From NCBI GenBank assembly GCA_963922595.1, contig CAWUIM010000003.1, positions 39,374 to 103,373 on the forward strand: a stretch of 64,000 bases of DNA. Direction: 5' to 3'. A program made the position numbers and the translations under genes. The notes beneath the pieces were generated by a model. It was given only the letters and a program-made list of their open reading frames with translations. It made no database searches and had not been told where the DNA came from. Shown one piece after another: positions 52,698 through 61,222 of this stretch; position 1 is the first letter of the stretch; every line of letters begins with the position of its first letter. Origin of the DNA: JAJFFW01 sp963922595 (GTDB lineage Bacteria > Pseudomonadota > Alphaproteobacteria > Caulobacterales > Parvularculaceae).

Positions 52698-54329
52698 ATG
52701 GCCCAGACGGACGGCGACACGGCGGACGGAATCTATTGGCGGCGGCCGGCGCCGATCGCCCGTCGCTTGGCCCGTTGTTTTTACGCTTGGCGAAACCCCG
52801 GCCTCGTTTTTCTCGCCTCTTGCCTGGCGGCGTTTCCTTTTATTGCGGCCGCTTTATTCGCCCCAGCGCTCTTAAGTTTTGCGCCGACCGCGGACATGTT
52901 GGCGCCGATCGCAGAGGCGCGCGCCGTGATCTCTGGGGCGGCCGATACGCGTCTGGTGCAAGACCCCTTTTTCCTGATGCTTTTGCTCGCCGCTGACCTG
53001 TGTGTCGACACGCCGGGACGCATTCACTTGCTTGCGAAAGCGATCGGGGCCGCAATAATCGTCGCGCCGCTTGCTTACATGGCGTCCATTCGGCTGCCCG
53101 CTCTGCAAAGTATTTTTTTGACAGGCGCGCTCGGCGCGTATGCCGCCGCGCCATTCGCCGGTTCGGGTGAGCTGGCCTTCGCCCTTTTGACAGTCCTGTG
53201 TCTGGGGTTTCTCAGCGCGCCAGCAAAGAACGGAATTGCGCGCAACATTATTGAAAGCGTGTTCTCCGGCGCAGCACTCTTCTGTTTGTGGATGTCGGCG
53301 CCGGTTTTTGCGCTTGCCGGGTTTTTGGCCTTGTCGGTGTGCCCATTCGTTGGCGGCAAGGCGGGCGGCGTCCGCTACGCCATTACGCTTATTGCGTTTG
53401 CGGCGCTCACGGGGTTGGTCGAAGTTCTTCTGCCCGGAATGGTTGCGGCGCGCGCCGCAGCCATGACGGCGCTTGTCGAAACGGCCGCCAGTGTCAGCGT
53501 TGAGCCCTTACTTTCGATGACAACGATTGCTGTAGGCGCCGGGCTCGTCATTTTTCTTTCGATGGTCTTCGGAGGCGCTGGTCACGTTAAGGCTTGGGCC
53601 CCTGCGCTGGGCATTGCTCTCGTCGCCAGTGCGGCTTCCCTGATCGCCGGCGTCAGTGTCTGGCCTGCGTTGGTCGTCGCTGGCGCAATCGCCGCCTTCT
53701 CAACCGCATCGCCATTTTACGATGGCATATTTCGCCAACATGACCGTGCAACGGTTGCGATCGCATGCGTGGCGGCGCTGATCACAATGGCGTCCGGTCT
53801 TGCAATCGGCGGGCAGACGGCGATGCAGCTTTCGTTGCAGCATAAGGTGGCGCAATCGGCGCCGGAGGAAATCCGCAGAAAACTTGCGCTGGTGCAACCC
53901 GGCGGAACAGACATCGCTCAATGGATCGAAGACGGACGGTTTTCGACGCCCGAAGCGCGCGCATTATTCTCGCTGGCGCCGACCGAACAGTCGCAATTGC
54001 TTTTGGCCGCTGCTGAAAAAGCGCGGCGCCTATCTGACGCCGGGGCGCAAGTGGCGATCCTGACCGCTGCCGATAGCGCCTGCATTTTGTTGGACAATCA
54101 GCCTTGTCACGCCGACGGTCCGTCGGCGGCCGCGCGCGCGACGATCGTTCTTGCGCCGCGCCTTGATCTCGATCCCTCAACCGTCAAAGCAAAAAATAAA
54201 GCTGAAGCGCTTCTCTACACCGAGTTTCGTCTCGTGCAGCAAAGCGCGTTCTGGGATGTGTGGGCGCGCCGAGACGCCTCAACTCCGCCGATGGCGCTCG
54301 CCGTCATCAGTGCGGCCGGCCAGGACTAA
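52698..54329 (+). CDS. multi-pass membrane protein of unknown function
   Basis: 543-residue protein with about ten hydrophobic segments (first near 32-58, last near 345-368) and then a soluble tail of about 170 residues rich in Ala, with two Cys in SACILLDNQPCH. The layout (membrane block plus periplasmic tail) resembles GT-C transferases or polysaccharide polymerases, but I see no family motif such as an early DxD. AGGAGAAC lies 11 bases before the ATG. It lies between fzlA and the sugar phosphotransferase, so a part in exopolysaccharide assembly is possible. Not recognised. Confidence 0.75.
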   Translation: MAQTDGDTADGIYWRRPAPIARRLARCFYAWRNPGLVFLASCLAAFPFIAAALFAPALLSFAPTADMLAPIAEARAVISGAADTRLVQDPFFLMLLLAADLCVDTPGRIHLLAKAIGAAIIVAPLAYMASIRLPALQSIFLTGALGAYAAAPFAGSGELAFALLTVLCLGFLSAPAKNGIARNIIESVFSGAALFCLWMSAPVFALAGFLALSVCPFVGGKAGGVRYAITLIAFAALTGLVEVLLPGMVAARAAAMTALVETAASVSVEPLLSMTTIAVGAGLVIFLSMVFGGAGHVKAWAPALGIALVASAASLIAGVSVWPALVVAGAIAAFSTASPFYDGIFRQHDRATVAIACVAALITMASGLAIGGQTAMQLSLQHKVAQSAPEEIRRKLALVQPGGTDIAQWIEDGRFSTPEARALFSLAPTEQSQLLLAAAEKARRLSDAGAQVAILTAADSACILLDNQPCHADGPSAAARATIVLAPRLDLDPSTVKAKNKAEALLYTEFRLVQQSAFWDVWARRDASTPPMALAVISAAGQD

Positions 54330-54554
54330 CTACTTAAAAGCGACGATCGTGAAGCCAGATGAGTCCCGCGTGTTGAGGCCGGAGGCGGGAATGATTGAAT
54401 CAATGATCCAGCCTTCTTGCGCCAGTTGATTAATTTTCGCTTCAAGCGCTTCCGCGGCCGCCCGCCCATAGGAAGACTCGTCGCTGAAAATCCCCAAAGG
54501 CGGTCTTTTCGAATGCCGCCAGCTTACAAAACAGGTCACATATTGTTTCGACAT
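54330..54554 (-). CDS. small hypothetical protein with Trp-Ile hydrophobic core
   Basis: 74 residues. The sequence has a strand-helix-strand plan: KQYVTCFVSW, a helix AAAEALEAKINQLAQEGW, and a final strand FTIVAFK, resembling DUF4177-like small domains. It abuts the 52698 gene tail to tail, with no gap between the stops. The upstream ribosome site is weak (GGAG 14 bases away). The gene is plausible because the amphipathic pattern is protein-like, but it could be a chance frame. No function assigned. Confidence 0.5.
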   Translation of the reverse strand: MSKQYVTCFVSWRHSKRPPLGIFSDESSYGRAAAEALEAKINQLAQEGWIIDSIIPASGLNTRDSSGFTIVAFK

Positions 54555-54662
54555 GAAACAGTGTTTTCACTCCACGCAGGCGAACTAAGCCCCAAACCAC
54601 ACCCTTCGCCGCAAGCGCTTCAAACTTCAAGCCGGAAATGCATACGGAAACAAGAGATTATT

Positions 54663-54691
54663 TTGCATTGCAACAATTATCCAGATATACT
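54663..54691 (+). promoter_or_regulatory. candidate sigma-70 promoter before the sugar phosphotransferase gene
   Basis: TTGCAT at 54663-54668 and TATACT at 54686-54691 are separated by 17 bases, in an AT-rich island unlike the GC-rich surroundings. It lies 87 bases upstream of the phosphotransferase ATG at 54778. The -10 matches five of six; the -35 matches three. The rest of the gap (54555-54777) shows nothing else. Confidence 0.4.
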
Positions 54692-54777
54692 CTTTTAGGA
54701 AGTGTCACAATTTGTGCTTACGAATTGTTTGCTTGCGCCATGGTAAGCCTTTTGGTTAACGCCAGACATCAATTGGG

Positions 54778-56250
54778 ATGGGTATCGAGGACATGTCGGA
54801 GGTTAACGTCACTCAGGCGACGGAATTTGACGCCGCAGCGAACCACCGCCGGGCGCCGATCGCCCGAACCATATTCGGCGATCTCGTCCTATTTATGGAT
54901 TTTATGCTGTTGACGATCACGTCAGTGGTGGTCGCCTATTTCTATCACGTAGAAATTCTAGTGGCGTCGTTTGACTTTCAACGATATGCAGCCGCGGGCA
55001 TCCTTGGCGCGACGATATTCACAACGCTGCTTCGCCGCGACGGATTCTACGAATTTAATCGACTATTGTCCGTCACTCAGACAATCCCGGGCGTCATCGC
55101 CCGCCTCGCTATGGTCGTCCTCGGATTGATCGCGTTCGCTTACGCGCTGAAAACAGCTGAAAGCTATTCGCGCTTTTGGTTATTCGCGTGGACAGGCATC
55201 AGCGCTGGATTTTTGTTTTTGACACGGTATGGCGTTGCGCAAGTTTTGAAACGGATGGTTCGCGAAGGCGGCGTTTTCGCAAGGCGCGTAGCCGTTATCG
55301 GCGCAACTGAGACAGCAGCGAAATTCGCCGAGTATGTGAAGAACTCGGAAGAAGCGGTGTCTGTCGTTGGGGTTTACCGTGTGGGGACGAAACCGACCGA
55401 ACATGAGAAGGCCTTCGACCTTACCGGCGATCTCGCCCAGCTCGGCCGGCTGGCGCGCCAGGGTGAAATCGACGACATCGTGATTGCGAAACCGGAAGCC
55501 TCGGGATCGGACATGAAATATCTTGTAGATCGGCTATCCATCCTACCGGTCTCAATTTCCATCTGTTCCAGCGCTCACTGGCTCGATCATACTGGCGGCG
55601 AAGTTGTGCGTATCGGCGGCGCGCCGCTCCTCAGCCTTTATCGGCGACCGTTAGAGGGCTGGGGCAGCGTCTTGAAGTCGTTGGAAGATCGCATCGGCGG
55701 GCTGTTGTTATTGTTGATCGCCAGCCCGCTCATGATCCTGATCGCGCTCGGCATTAAATTGCAGGGCAGGGGCCCGATCCTGTTCGCCCAGGAGCGTCAC
55801 GGTTTCAACCATTCCGTCTTTAAAATTTATAAATTCCGTACCATGACGGTTATGGAAAATGGTGAGAAAATCCAGCAGGCGACCCTCAACGACCCGCGCA
55901 TTACGCCGCTCGGAAAGATTTTGCGCCGCTACAGCCTGGACGAACTGCCGCAGCTCCTAAATGTGGTAAAGGGCGACATGTCTCTTGTAGGCCCGCGCCC
56001 GCACGCGCTGGCGCACAATCATCAATATGCGCAAACGGTTGAGAATTATTCCGGTCGACATAAGGTCAAGCCCGGTATAACTGGTTGGGCGCAAGTGAAC
56101 GGTTGTCGCGGGGAGACCTCTGAAAACGAGATGATGGCCGAGCGCGTTCGGTATGACCTTGAATATATCGACAATTGGTCCTTGTTGTTCGATATCAAAA
56201 TACTGGTCATGACCGTGAAGGCGGTGTTATTCCCCAAAAATGCTTACTGA
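54778..56250 (+). CDS. undecaprenyl-phosphate sugar phosphotransferase (WcaJ/ExoY-type)
   Basis: 490-residue polyprenyl glycosylphosphotransferase starting polysaccharide synthesis by moving a sugar-1-phosphate to undecaprenyl phosphate. The first half has four membrane segments (about 37-170) and a CoA-binding-like Rossmann region (RRVAVIGATETAAKF). The second half is the bacterial sugar transferase domain: a membrane segment (IGGLLLLLIASPLMILIALGI), FKIYKFRTM, DELPQLLNVVKGDMSLVGPRP and GITGWAQVNGCRGET. This layout is that of the glucose-1-P transferase WcaJ group. An ATG five codons in is an alternative start. It is followed by ugd after 48 bases, so both probably serve exopolysaccharide synthesis. 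Confidence 0.93.
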   Translation: MGIEDMSEVNVTQATEFDAAANHRRAPIARTIFGDLVLFMDFMLLTITSVVVAYFYHVEILVASFDFQRYAAAGILGATIFTTLLRRDGFYEFNRLLSVTQTIPGVIARLAMVVLGLIAFAYALKTAESYSRFWLFAWTGISAGFLFLTRYGVAQVLKRMVREGGVFARRVAVIGATETAAKFAEYVKNSEEAVSVVGVYRVGTKPTEHEKAFDLTGDLAQLGRLARQGEIDDIVIAKPEASGSDMKYLVDRLSILPVSISICSSAHWLDHTGGEVVRIGGAPLLSLYRRPLEGWGSVLKSLEDRIGGLLLLLIASPLMILIALGIKLQGRGPILFAQERHGFNHSVFKIYKFRTMTVMENGEKIQQATLNDPRITPLGKILRRYSLDELPQLLNVVKGDMSLVGPRPHALAHNHQYAQTVENYSGRHKVKPGITGWAQVNGCRGETSENEMMAERVRYDLEYIDNWSLLFDIKILVMTVKAVLFPKNAY

Positions 56251-56298
56251 GTAGGGCGGGCCCGATCCGGTTTACACAGAACCTAGGAGAGATTTGCG

Positions 56299-57612
56299 AT
56301 GCGTGTTGCTATGATCGGCACCGGCTATGTGGGCCTTGTTTCCGGCGCTTGTTTTGCGGACTTTGGTCACGACGTTATTTGCGTCGATAAGGACGCAAGC
56401 AAGATCGAGAAGCTGGAACGCGGTGAAATTCCGATCTTTGAGCCTGGCCTCGATGATCTCGTCGCTAAGAATGTGGAAGCCGGACGGCTTTCGTTCACCA
56501 CGGATCTGAAAGATGCGGTGCCCGGCGCCGATGCGGTCTTTATCGCCGTGGGCACGCCGTCACGCCGCGGCGACGGTTTCGCCGATCTCTCATATGTCTA
56601 CGCAGCGGCGGAAGAAATTGCGCAGGCAGCTGACGGGTATACTGTTATCGTAACGAAATCGACGGTGCCTGTGGGCACCGGCCTTGAAGTCGAAGAGATC
56701 GTCCGCAAGGCGCGTTCAGACGCTGAATTCTCCGTCGTTTCCAATCCGGAATTCTTGCGCGAAGGCGCCGCCATCGAAGACTTTAAGCGGCCGGACCGGG
56801 TGGTCGTCGGCGCAGAAGACGAACGCGCTCAGGAAGTGATGCGTGAGCTCTATCGTCCGCTCTATCTGAATGAAACGCCGATTGTCTTTACCAATCGCGC
56901 CACATCCGAACTCATCAAATACGCCGCGAACGCCTTTCTGGCGACGAAAATCACCTTCATCAACGAAATCGCAGACGTGTGCGAAAAGGTCGGCGCAAAC
57001 GTTCAGGAAGTGGCGAAAGGCATCGGCCTCGACGGGCGGATCGGTGCGAAATTTCTGCATGCCGGGCCCGGCTATGGCGGATCCTGTTTTCCGAAGGACA
57101 CGCTCGCGCTTGTGCGCACCGCCCAGAAAGAGGGCGCGCCGGTGAAGATCGTTGAGGCTGTGGTTGAGATCAACAACCGCCGCAAAAAACAGATGGCTGA
57201 GCGTGTTATCGCGGCCTGCGGCGGTTCCGTTAGCGGCAAAACCGTCGCGATGCTTGGTCTTACATTTAAGCCTAATACGGACGATATGCGCGATGCGCCC
57301 TCCCTCGATATTATCCCGGCGCTGCAAGCAGCGGGCGCGACGGTGAAAGCCTACGACCCTGAGGGAATGGAAGAAGCCAAGCCGCACTTTGACAATGTCA
57401 CTTTTTGTGACGGGCCATACGAAACGATTGAAGGCGCCGACGTCATTGCGCTTGTCACCGAGTGGGATGTCTTCCGGGCGCTTGATATTGATCGCATCAA
57501 ATCGCTTGTGAATGCGCCGATTATGGTCGATATGCGCAATGTCTATAATCCGGAACAGATGCGCGCCTCAGGCTTTGAATATTATTCAATCGGCAGACCA
57601 GAAACGTCATAG
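56299..57612 (+). CDS. ugd: UDP-glucose 6-dehydrogenase
   Basis: 437-residue enzyme oxidising UDP-glucose to UDP-glucuronate with NAD+. The Rossmann loop is MIGTGYVGLVSGACFADFG at the N-terminus. The catalytic Cys is near 263 in GPGYGGSCFPKDT, and the TKSTVPVGT, NPEFLREG and the helix-rich KYAANAFLATKITFINE motifs are in place. The C-terminal nucleotide-binding domain has GLTFKPNTDDMRDAPS. AGGAGA lies 8 bases before the ATG. Its neighbour, the sugar phosphotransferase, suggests that UDP-glucuronate feeds the exopolysaccharide. Confidence 0.97.
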   Translation: MRVAMIGTGYVGLVSGACFADFGHDVICVDKDASKIEKLERGEIPIFEPGLDDLVAKNVEAGRLSFTTDLKDAVPGADAVFIAVGTPSRRGDGFADLSYVYAAAEEIAQAADGYTVIVTKSTVPVGTGLEVEEIVRKARSDAEFSVVSNPEFLREGAAIEDFKRPDRVVVGAEDERAQEVMRELYRPLYLNETPIVFTNRATSELIKYAANAFLATKITFINEIADVCEKVGANVQEVAKGIGLDGRIGAKFLHAGPGYGGSCFPKDTLALVRTAQKEGAPVKIVEAVVEINNRRKKQMAERVIAACGGSVSGKTVAMLGLTFKPNTDDMRDAPSLDIIPALQAAGATVKAYDPEGMEEAKPHFDNVTFCDGPYETIEGADVIALVTEWDVFRALDIDRIKSLVNAPIMVDMRNVYNPEQMRASGFEYYSIGRPETS

Positions 57613-57613
57613 T

Positions 57614-57694
57614 ATGACGCAAGAGATTACTGCCGTATCGAAGGGCGCGAGATCGCGTCGCATTATTGAAGATCTGTACAAAGACGGGAGCTAA
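57614..57694 (+). CDS. 26-codon open frame after ugd, doubtful
   Basis: The frame MTQEITAVSKGARSRRIIED and seven more codons starts 1 base after the ugd stop and ends over the stop of the convergent thioredoxin-like gene. It has no Shine-Dalgarno of its own but could be coupled to ugd. It is hydrophilic with a basic middle and shows no family resemblance. It may be a small protein, a remnant or chance. Kept because its placement directly behind ugd is tidy. Confidence 0.2.
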   Translation: MTQEITAVSKGARSRRIIEDLYKDGS

Positions 57695-57707
57695 GCGGCG
57701 CTTAGCT
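57689..57707. terminator. hairpin over the stop codons of the convergent ugd-side and thioredoxin-like genes
   Basis: An 8-bp perfect stem (AGCTAAGC pairing with GCTTAGCT) around the 3-base loop GGC, placed exactly where the two convergent units meet, including the stops at 57691-57694. Only a short TCTTC follows on the plus strand, so it may be a weak bidirectional terminator or simply overlapping stop codons. Confidence 0.35.
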
Positions 57708-58212
57708 TCTTCAGCACAAGTGACTTGTCGCCATGCGCTGCGCTATTGCGCGCATCCGGCGCGCCAAGTTGCGAGCGTTCCAGAATGTCGGCGGTGACCA
57801 TGGGGGCCGGATTTTTAAAGAGCGTTTTCCCATCGGCATCGACGTAGATGACGTAAAAACCCTCTTCGGCGTCCATCGCGTGTCGTAACAAAGCCGGATC
57901 GAGCCACTTCATGAGTTCGCCGTTTTTGCGCGGCGTCATATCGCCATAGACTTCCATCACCGCCACATCTTCCCGGATCAGGGTCGCCAGCGCCGGCTTC
58001 AACAGGCGCCGTTGCATTTTGCAGGCGCTGTGCTGATCGGAAGGCCCTATGATGAAGAGCGTATTACGCGGCGAGAATTGCTTCATATCCGCCTTGCGGA
58101 CGTCATTCATCGCCGCCCCAAGCCCAGGCAACATTCCCGGGCGATGCGACGCAATCGCCGCCACTAGCCCAAAAATCAGGCAAGCCGAAATGACAAGAAA
58201 GGCGAATCCCAT
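57691..58212 (-). CDS. membrane-anchored thioredoxin-like protein (DUF4174-like)
   Basis: 173 residues from the ATG at 58212. A membrane segment (FAFLVISACLIFGLVAAIAS) is followed by a domain resembling DUF4174: a first strand NTLFIIGPSDQHSACKMQR, a helix, a strand VAVMEVYGD, and the pair FYVIYVDADGK with the helix after it. The Cys in SACK is single, so a redox CxxC is absent. A TTG two codons earlier opens the frame but lacks support. It stands alone, convergent to ugd. The gap upstream (58213-58439) shows no confident feature except a weak small frame on the plus strand. Confidence 0.68.
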   Translation of the reverse strand: MGFAFLVISACLIFGLVAAIASHRPGMLPGLGAAMNDVRKADMKQFSPRNTLFIIGPSDQHSACKMQRRLLKPALATLIREDVAVMEVYGDMTPRKNGELMKWLDPALLRHAMDAEEGFYVIYVDADGKTLFKNPAPMVTADILERSQLGAPDARNSAAHGDKSLVLKKLSAA

Positions 58213-58439
58213 GGTCAAAACGTTATTCCGTCGATTATTGCCAGGTCGTTAAACGCAGAACATTTGCCGCCAGGACATGGGCGAATATAGCACTGTGATA
58301 TGCTTAGGCGCGGGCGAATAGTAAATAAAGCGTAAAGATCGAGGAGGGGGCGGACAGCCCTTGAAAATCGGATTTATCGGCTTCTCGGGCGACGAGTTGT
58401 GGAAAACCTGCGCCAGGCGCCATTTCGCTTCCGTCGCCG

Positions 58440-59084
58440 TTATAGCGTCTGCTCGTGCACCGTCATATTCATGCTGAACGAGCGCCGCTCCCCTTTGGTT
58501 GAAAAGGGATAGACGCAATGAAAAAGGTGGGATGGAAAGACGTAGAAGTCCCCAACACGGGGTTTCGCCATGAAATTTGAGAAGGAGTAATGGACGTCCG
58601 TTCCATGGGCGAACTGAATATGCCCGTGCGAGGGATGGTGGTCCTCGTAGTCCTTTTCCCATTCCGCTTCGATGCCATCGGGCAATTTGAGGTAACCGAC
58701 GCATGAAAGCGCAGCGCCAGTATGGATGTGCAGCGGATTATATTCGTGTTCAAATTGGCGAACGAACCAACCGCTCATGATCTGCAGCCGGAAGTCCTTT
58801 CCTTCCTCGGAATATTTTCCGAATGAATTGCGCTTGCGCGCATAAATATGAAACTCTTTGATGAAGTCTTTTATGGCGCGACCAGCGGTCTCGAGCAGCG
58901 AATTGTCGAATTGCAATTCCTGGTGCACTTTACCTACAAGCTGATCGGAATAATCGCGCAGTTGTTCCGACATAGCGTTATTCAGTGTATCAACAAGTTC
59001 CGCCGGAAGTTTATAGTATCCGAGAACAGGGCCGAAAGGTGCGAAGAATTCGCGATCCTTTGTTGGGGTGAAGATTTCCGCCAT
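58440..59084 (-). CDS. 2OG-Fe(II) oxygenase family protein
   Basis: 214-residue jelly-roll dioxygenase of the type annotated as putative 2OG-Fe(II) oxygenase (PF13759-like). Candidate iron and 2-oxoglutarate residues are the His pair in NPLHIHTGAALSCVGYL, the distal His in FPSHLFHCVYPF and the Arg/Ser of RRSFSMN. Such genes are often found in phages and marine bacteria. I use the ATG at 59084, which has an excellent GGAGG 6 bases upstream; a TTG one codon earlier is not needed. Substrate unknown. Confidence 0.83.
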   Translation of the reverse strand: MAEIFTPTKDREFFAPFGPVLGYYKLPAELVDTLNNAMSEQLRDYSDQLVGKVHQELQFDNSLLETAGRAIKDFIKEFHIYARKRNSFGKYSEEGKDFRLQIMSGWFVRQFEHEYNPLHIHTGAALSCVGYLKLPDGIEAEWEKDYEDHHPSHGHIQFAHGTDVHYSFSNFMAKPRVGDFYVFPSHLFHCVYPFSTKGERRSFSMNMTVHEQTL

Positions 59085-59114
59085 CAACGCCTCCGGAAAA
59101 TGCTGCAGCCAGTT

Positions 59115-59648
59115 TTATTCAGAGGTTTCCTGACGCAAGTAAAGTCCTGTGAACCATGGCGCCCATTGTTTTTTCTCAGCATCATATTGCTCAAAATGCT
59201 GTTTCACCGAACCGTCGGGAAGCGGCGTCCATATCCCTTTAAAGGGCGCCGTCACGCCGTTGCGGTAGGCGATTTCCCCTTCGAAAACCATTTCACCACT
59301 TTCATTCAATCCCCCTGAATAGTCGATCGTCGCCGCACCGGCGACCCAAACCTGACGCCAGGCCCCCGCGCCCGGATCAAAGAAATTGTAGCTTTGGCCT
59401 GTGCCGCCGGTCGCACTCGTCCAACGCTCCACCAAAAGACATCCGTTTTCCTCCCGCGTTATCTTATTCTCACCCGCCTTATCGCCGCGTGCGCCGTCCG
59501 CATTGAGCGCGAAGACATCCCAATCGCCAACCCAAAAATCGAAGGCGGCGTATTCGTCGGCGGCGCAGGGCGCTGGTGTCGTTTGCGCGTGTGCGACATT
59601 GGCGAGGGCGATAGAAAATAGAAAAAACGGCGTCAGTAATTGGGTCAT
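59115..59648 (-). CDS. secreted protein with DFWVGDWD-type lipocalin-like domain
   Basis: 177-residue exported protein. A signal peptide (MTQLLTPFFLFSIALANVAHA) precedes a single all-beta domain that starts AAFDFWVGDWDVFAL and is rich in Trp/Phe strands (GQSYNFFDPGAGAWRQVW, APWFTGLYLRQ), resembling DUF1579-type lipocalin-like proteins. Two Cys, one in CAADE and one in NGCLLV, may pair. GAGGA lies 10 bases before the ATG at 59648. It lies 30 bases before the oxygenase gene on the same strand, so the two are probably co-transcribed. Function unknown. Confidence 0.78.
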   Translation of the reverse strand: MTQLLTPFFLFSIALANVAHAQTTPAPCAADEYAAFDFWVGDWDVFALNADGARGDKAGENKITREENGCLLVERWTSATGGTGQSYNFFDPGAGAWRQVWVAGAATIDYSGGLNESGEMVFEGEIAYRNGVTAPFKGIWTPLPDGSVKQHFEQYDAEKKQWAPWFTGLYLRQETSE

Positions 59649-59723
59649 TTTGGAAATCCTCGAAATTGTCAGAGCCATCATATCAGCTCATTCTCGTCGG
59701 GCGAGCGCCGATCGATTAGCCGT

Positions 59724-59751
59724 TTGACCTCCCTGCCAAAGCGCCTATGGT
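59724..59751 (+). promoter_or_regulatory. candidate sigma-70 promoter for purA
   Basis: TTGACC at 59724-59729, a 16-base spacer, and TATGGT at 59746-59751, followed by a 43-base leader to the purA ATG at 59795. The -35 matches five of six bases and the -10 four of six. It lies upstream of purA and divergent from the secreted-protein gene. Confidence 0.5.
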
Positions 59752-59794
59752 GCGGCGCGTTTTTCGCGCTGCATCAGGAAAGTTGGAGTGATTC

Positions 59795-61087
59795 ATGGCG
59801 GATGTTGCTGTCATCGGCGGCCAGTGGGGCGATGAAGGAAAGGGTAAGATTGTCGACTGGCTTTCGGCGCGTGCGGATGTCGTGGTGCGGTTCCAGGGCG
59901 GCCATAACGCGGGTCATACGCTGGTGATCGACGGCGCAGTCTACAAGTTATCTTTATTGCCGTCGGGTGTGGTGCGACCGAATTGTTTCGGCGTTATCGG
60001 GTCCGGCGTCGTGGTCGATCCGACCGCGCTGCTTGAAGAGATAGCACGCGTTGAAGCTGATGGCGTGACAGTGACGCCTAACAATTTAGCGATCGCCGAG
60101 AACGCAACGTTGATCTTGCCGGTTCACCAGGCGCTCGATCAGATGCGTGAGACGTCAAACGCCGGGGTCAAGATTGGCACCACAAAGCGCGGGATCGGTC
60201 CGGCTTACGAAGACCGCGCCGGCCGGCGGGCGCTGAAGGTGAGTGACCTTCTGTATCCGGAAAGCCTGGGTGAGAAAGTCGAAAATCTACTCACCCACCA
60301 TAACGCCTTGCGCCGGGGCTTTGGCGTGGAGGAGATTGACGCCGGCGCCCTTACGGCGATGCTTCGTGATATCGCGCCAAAAATCACGCCATTTATCCGA
60401 CCGGTTTGGAAGCTGCTCCATGACGCCCGAAAGCGCGGCGAGCGCATCCTTTTTGAAGGGGCGCAAGGCGTGCTGCTTGATGTGGATCACGGCACTTATC
60501 CGTTCGTGACGTCGTCCAATACGGTGGCGGGGCAGGCGGCGACCGGAACCGGATTAGGACCCCGCGCGGTCGGTTACGTGCTCGGCATTGTTAAAGCCTA
60601 CACGACGCGTGTCGGCGAAGGACCGTTCCCGACCGAACAAGAAAATGAGGTGGGCGAACAGTTGGGTGAACGCGGTCATGAGTTCGGCGTTGTGACCGGA
60701 CGCAAGCGCCGCTGCGGGTGGTTCGACGCTTGCCTTGTGCGTCAATCGATGAAAATCGCCGGCGTCGACGGCATAGCCTTGACGAAGCTTGACGTACTGG
60801 ACGGCTTTGAAACCCTCAAAGTGTGTACGGGCTACGAGATTGACGGCGAAGCGTTCGACTATCTGCCTGCGAGCGCCGACGCGCAAGCGCGGGTGACGCC
60901 AGTTTACGAGAGCATGGAGGGATGGTCCGGTTCCACCGAGGGCGCGCGCTCCTGGGCCGACCTGCCGGCCGAGGCGGTGAAATATGTGCGTCGGATCGAA
61001 GAGCTGATCGAAACGCCGGTGACGCTCGTTTCCACCAGTCCGGAGCGCGAGGACGTCATTTTGATGCGCGATCCGTTTCAGGACTAG
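59795..61087 (+). CDS. purA: adenylosuccinate synthetase
   Basis: 430-residue GTP-dependent ligase making adenylosuccinate from IMP and aspartate, the first step to AMP. It begins with the P-loop GGQWGDEGKGKIVDWL near 8-23, then FQGGHNAGHTLV, KIGTTKRGIGPAY, the LFEGAQGVLLDVDHGTYP loop, VTGRKRRCGWFDA and the C-terminal ISTSPERE-like VSTSPERED. Length is normal. A short leader and good promoter match lie upstream; the next gene follows after 135 bp with a weak hairpin (61088-61107) after the stop. With adenine deaminase it covers two points of purine interconversion in the window. Confidence 0.97.
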   Translation: MADVAVIGGQWGDEGKGKIVDWLSARADVVVRFQGGHNAGHTLVIDGAVYKLSLLPSGVVRPNCFGVIGSGVVVDPTALLEEIARVEADGVTVTPNNLAIAENATLILPVHQALDQMRETSNAGVKIGTTKRGIGPAYEDRAGRRALKVSDLLYPESLGEKVENLLTHHNALRRGFGVEEIDAGALTAMLRDIAPKITPFIRPVWKLLHDARKRGERILFEGAQGVLLDVDHGTYPFVTSSNTVAGQAATGTGLGPRAVGYVLGIVKAYTTRVGEGPFPTEQENEVGEQLGERGHEFGVVTGRKRRCGWFDACLVRQSMKIAGVDGIALTKLDVLDGFETLKVCTGYEIDGEAFDYLPASADAQARVTPVYESMEGWSGSTEGARSWADLPAEAVKYVRRIEELIETPVTLVSTSPEREDVILMRDPFQD

Positions 61088-61222
61088 CGCAAATCGCGTA
61101 TTTTGCGATCCCCCGCCTTTTTTATGGGGCATTACCAAGCTGATAGCTCGCGAAATGGTGAGCGTCCGAGGGATGTGGGCACCGCCAGATTTCGGTATGG
61201 TAGGACATTAAGAGCGGTTGTT

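Noticed and set aside
61088..61124. CGCAAA/TTTGCG stem and later T-run after purA
   Set aside because: The stem is only 6 bp with an 8-base loop, and the T-run starts after a further C-rich stretch, so it is not a convincing intrinsic terminator.
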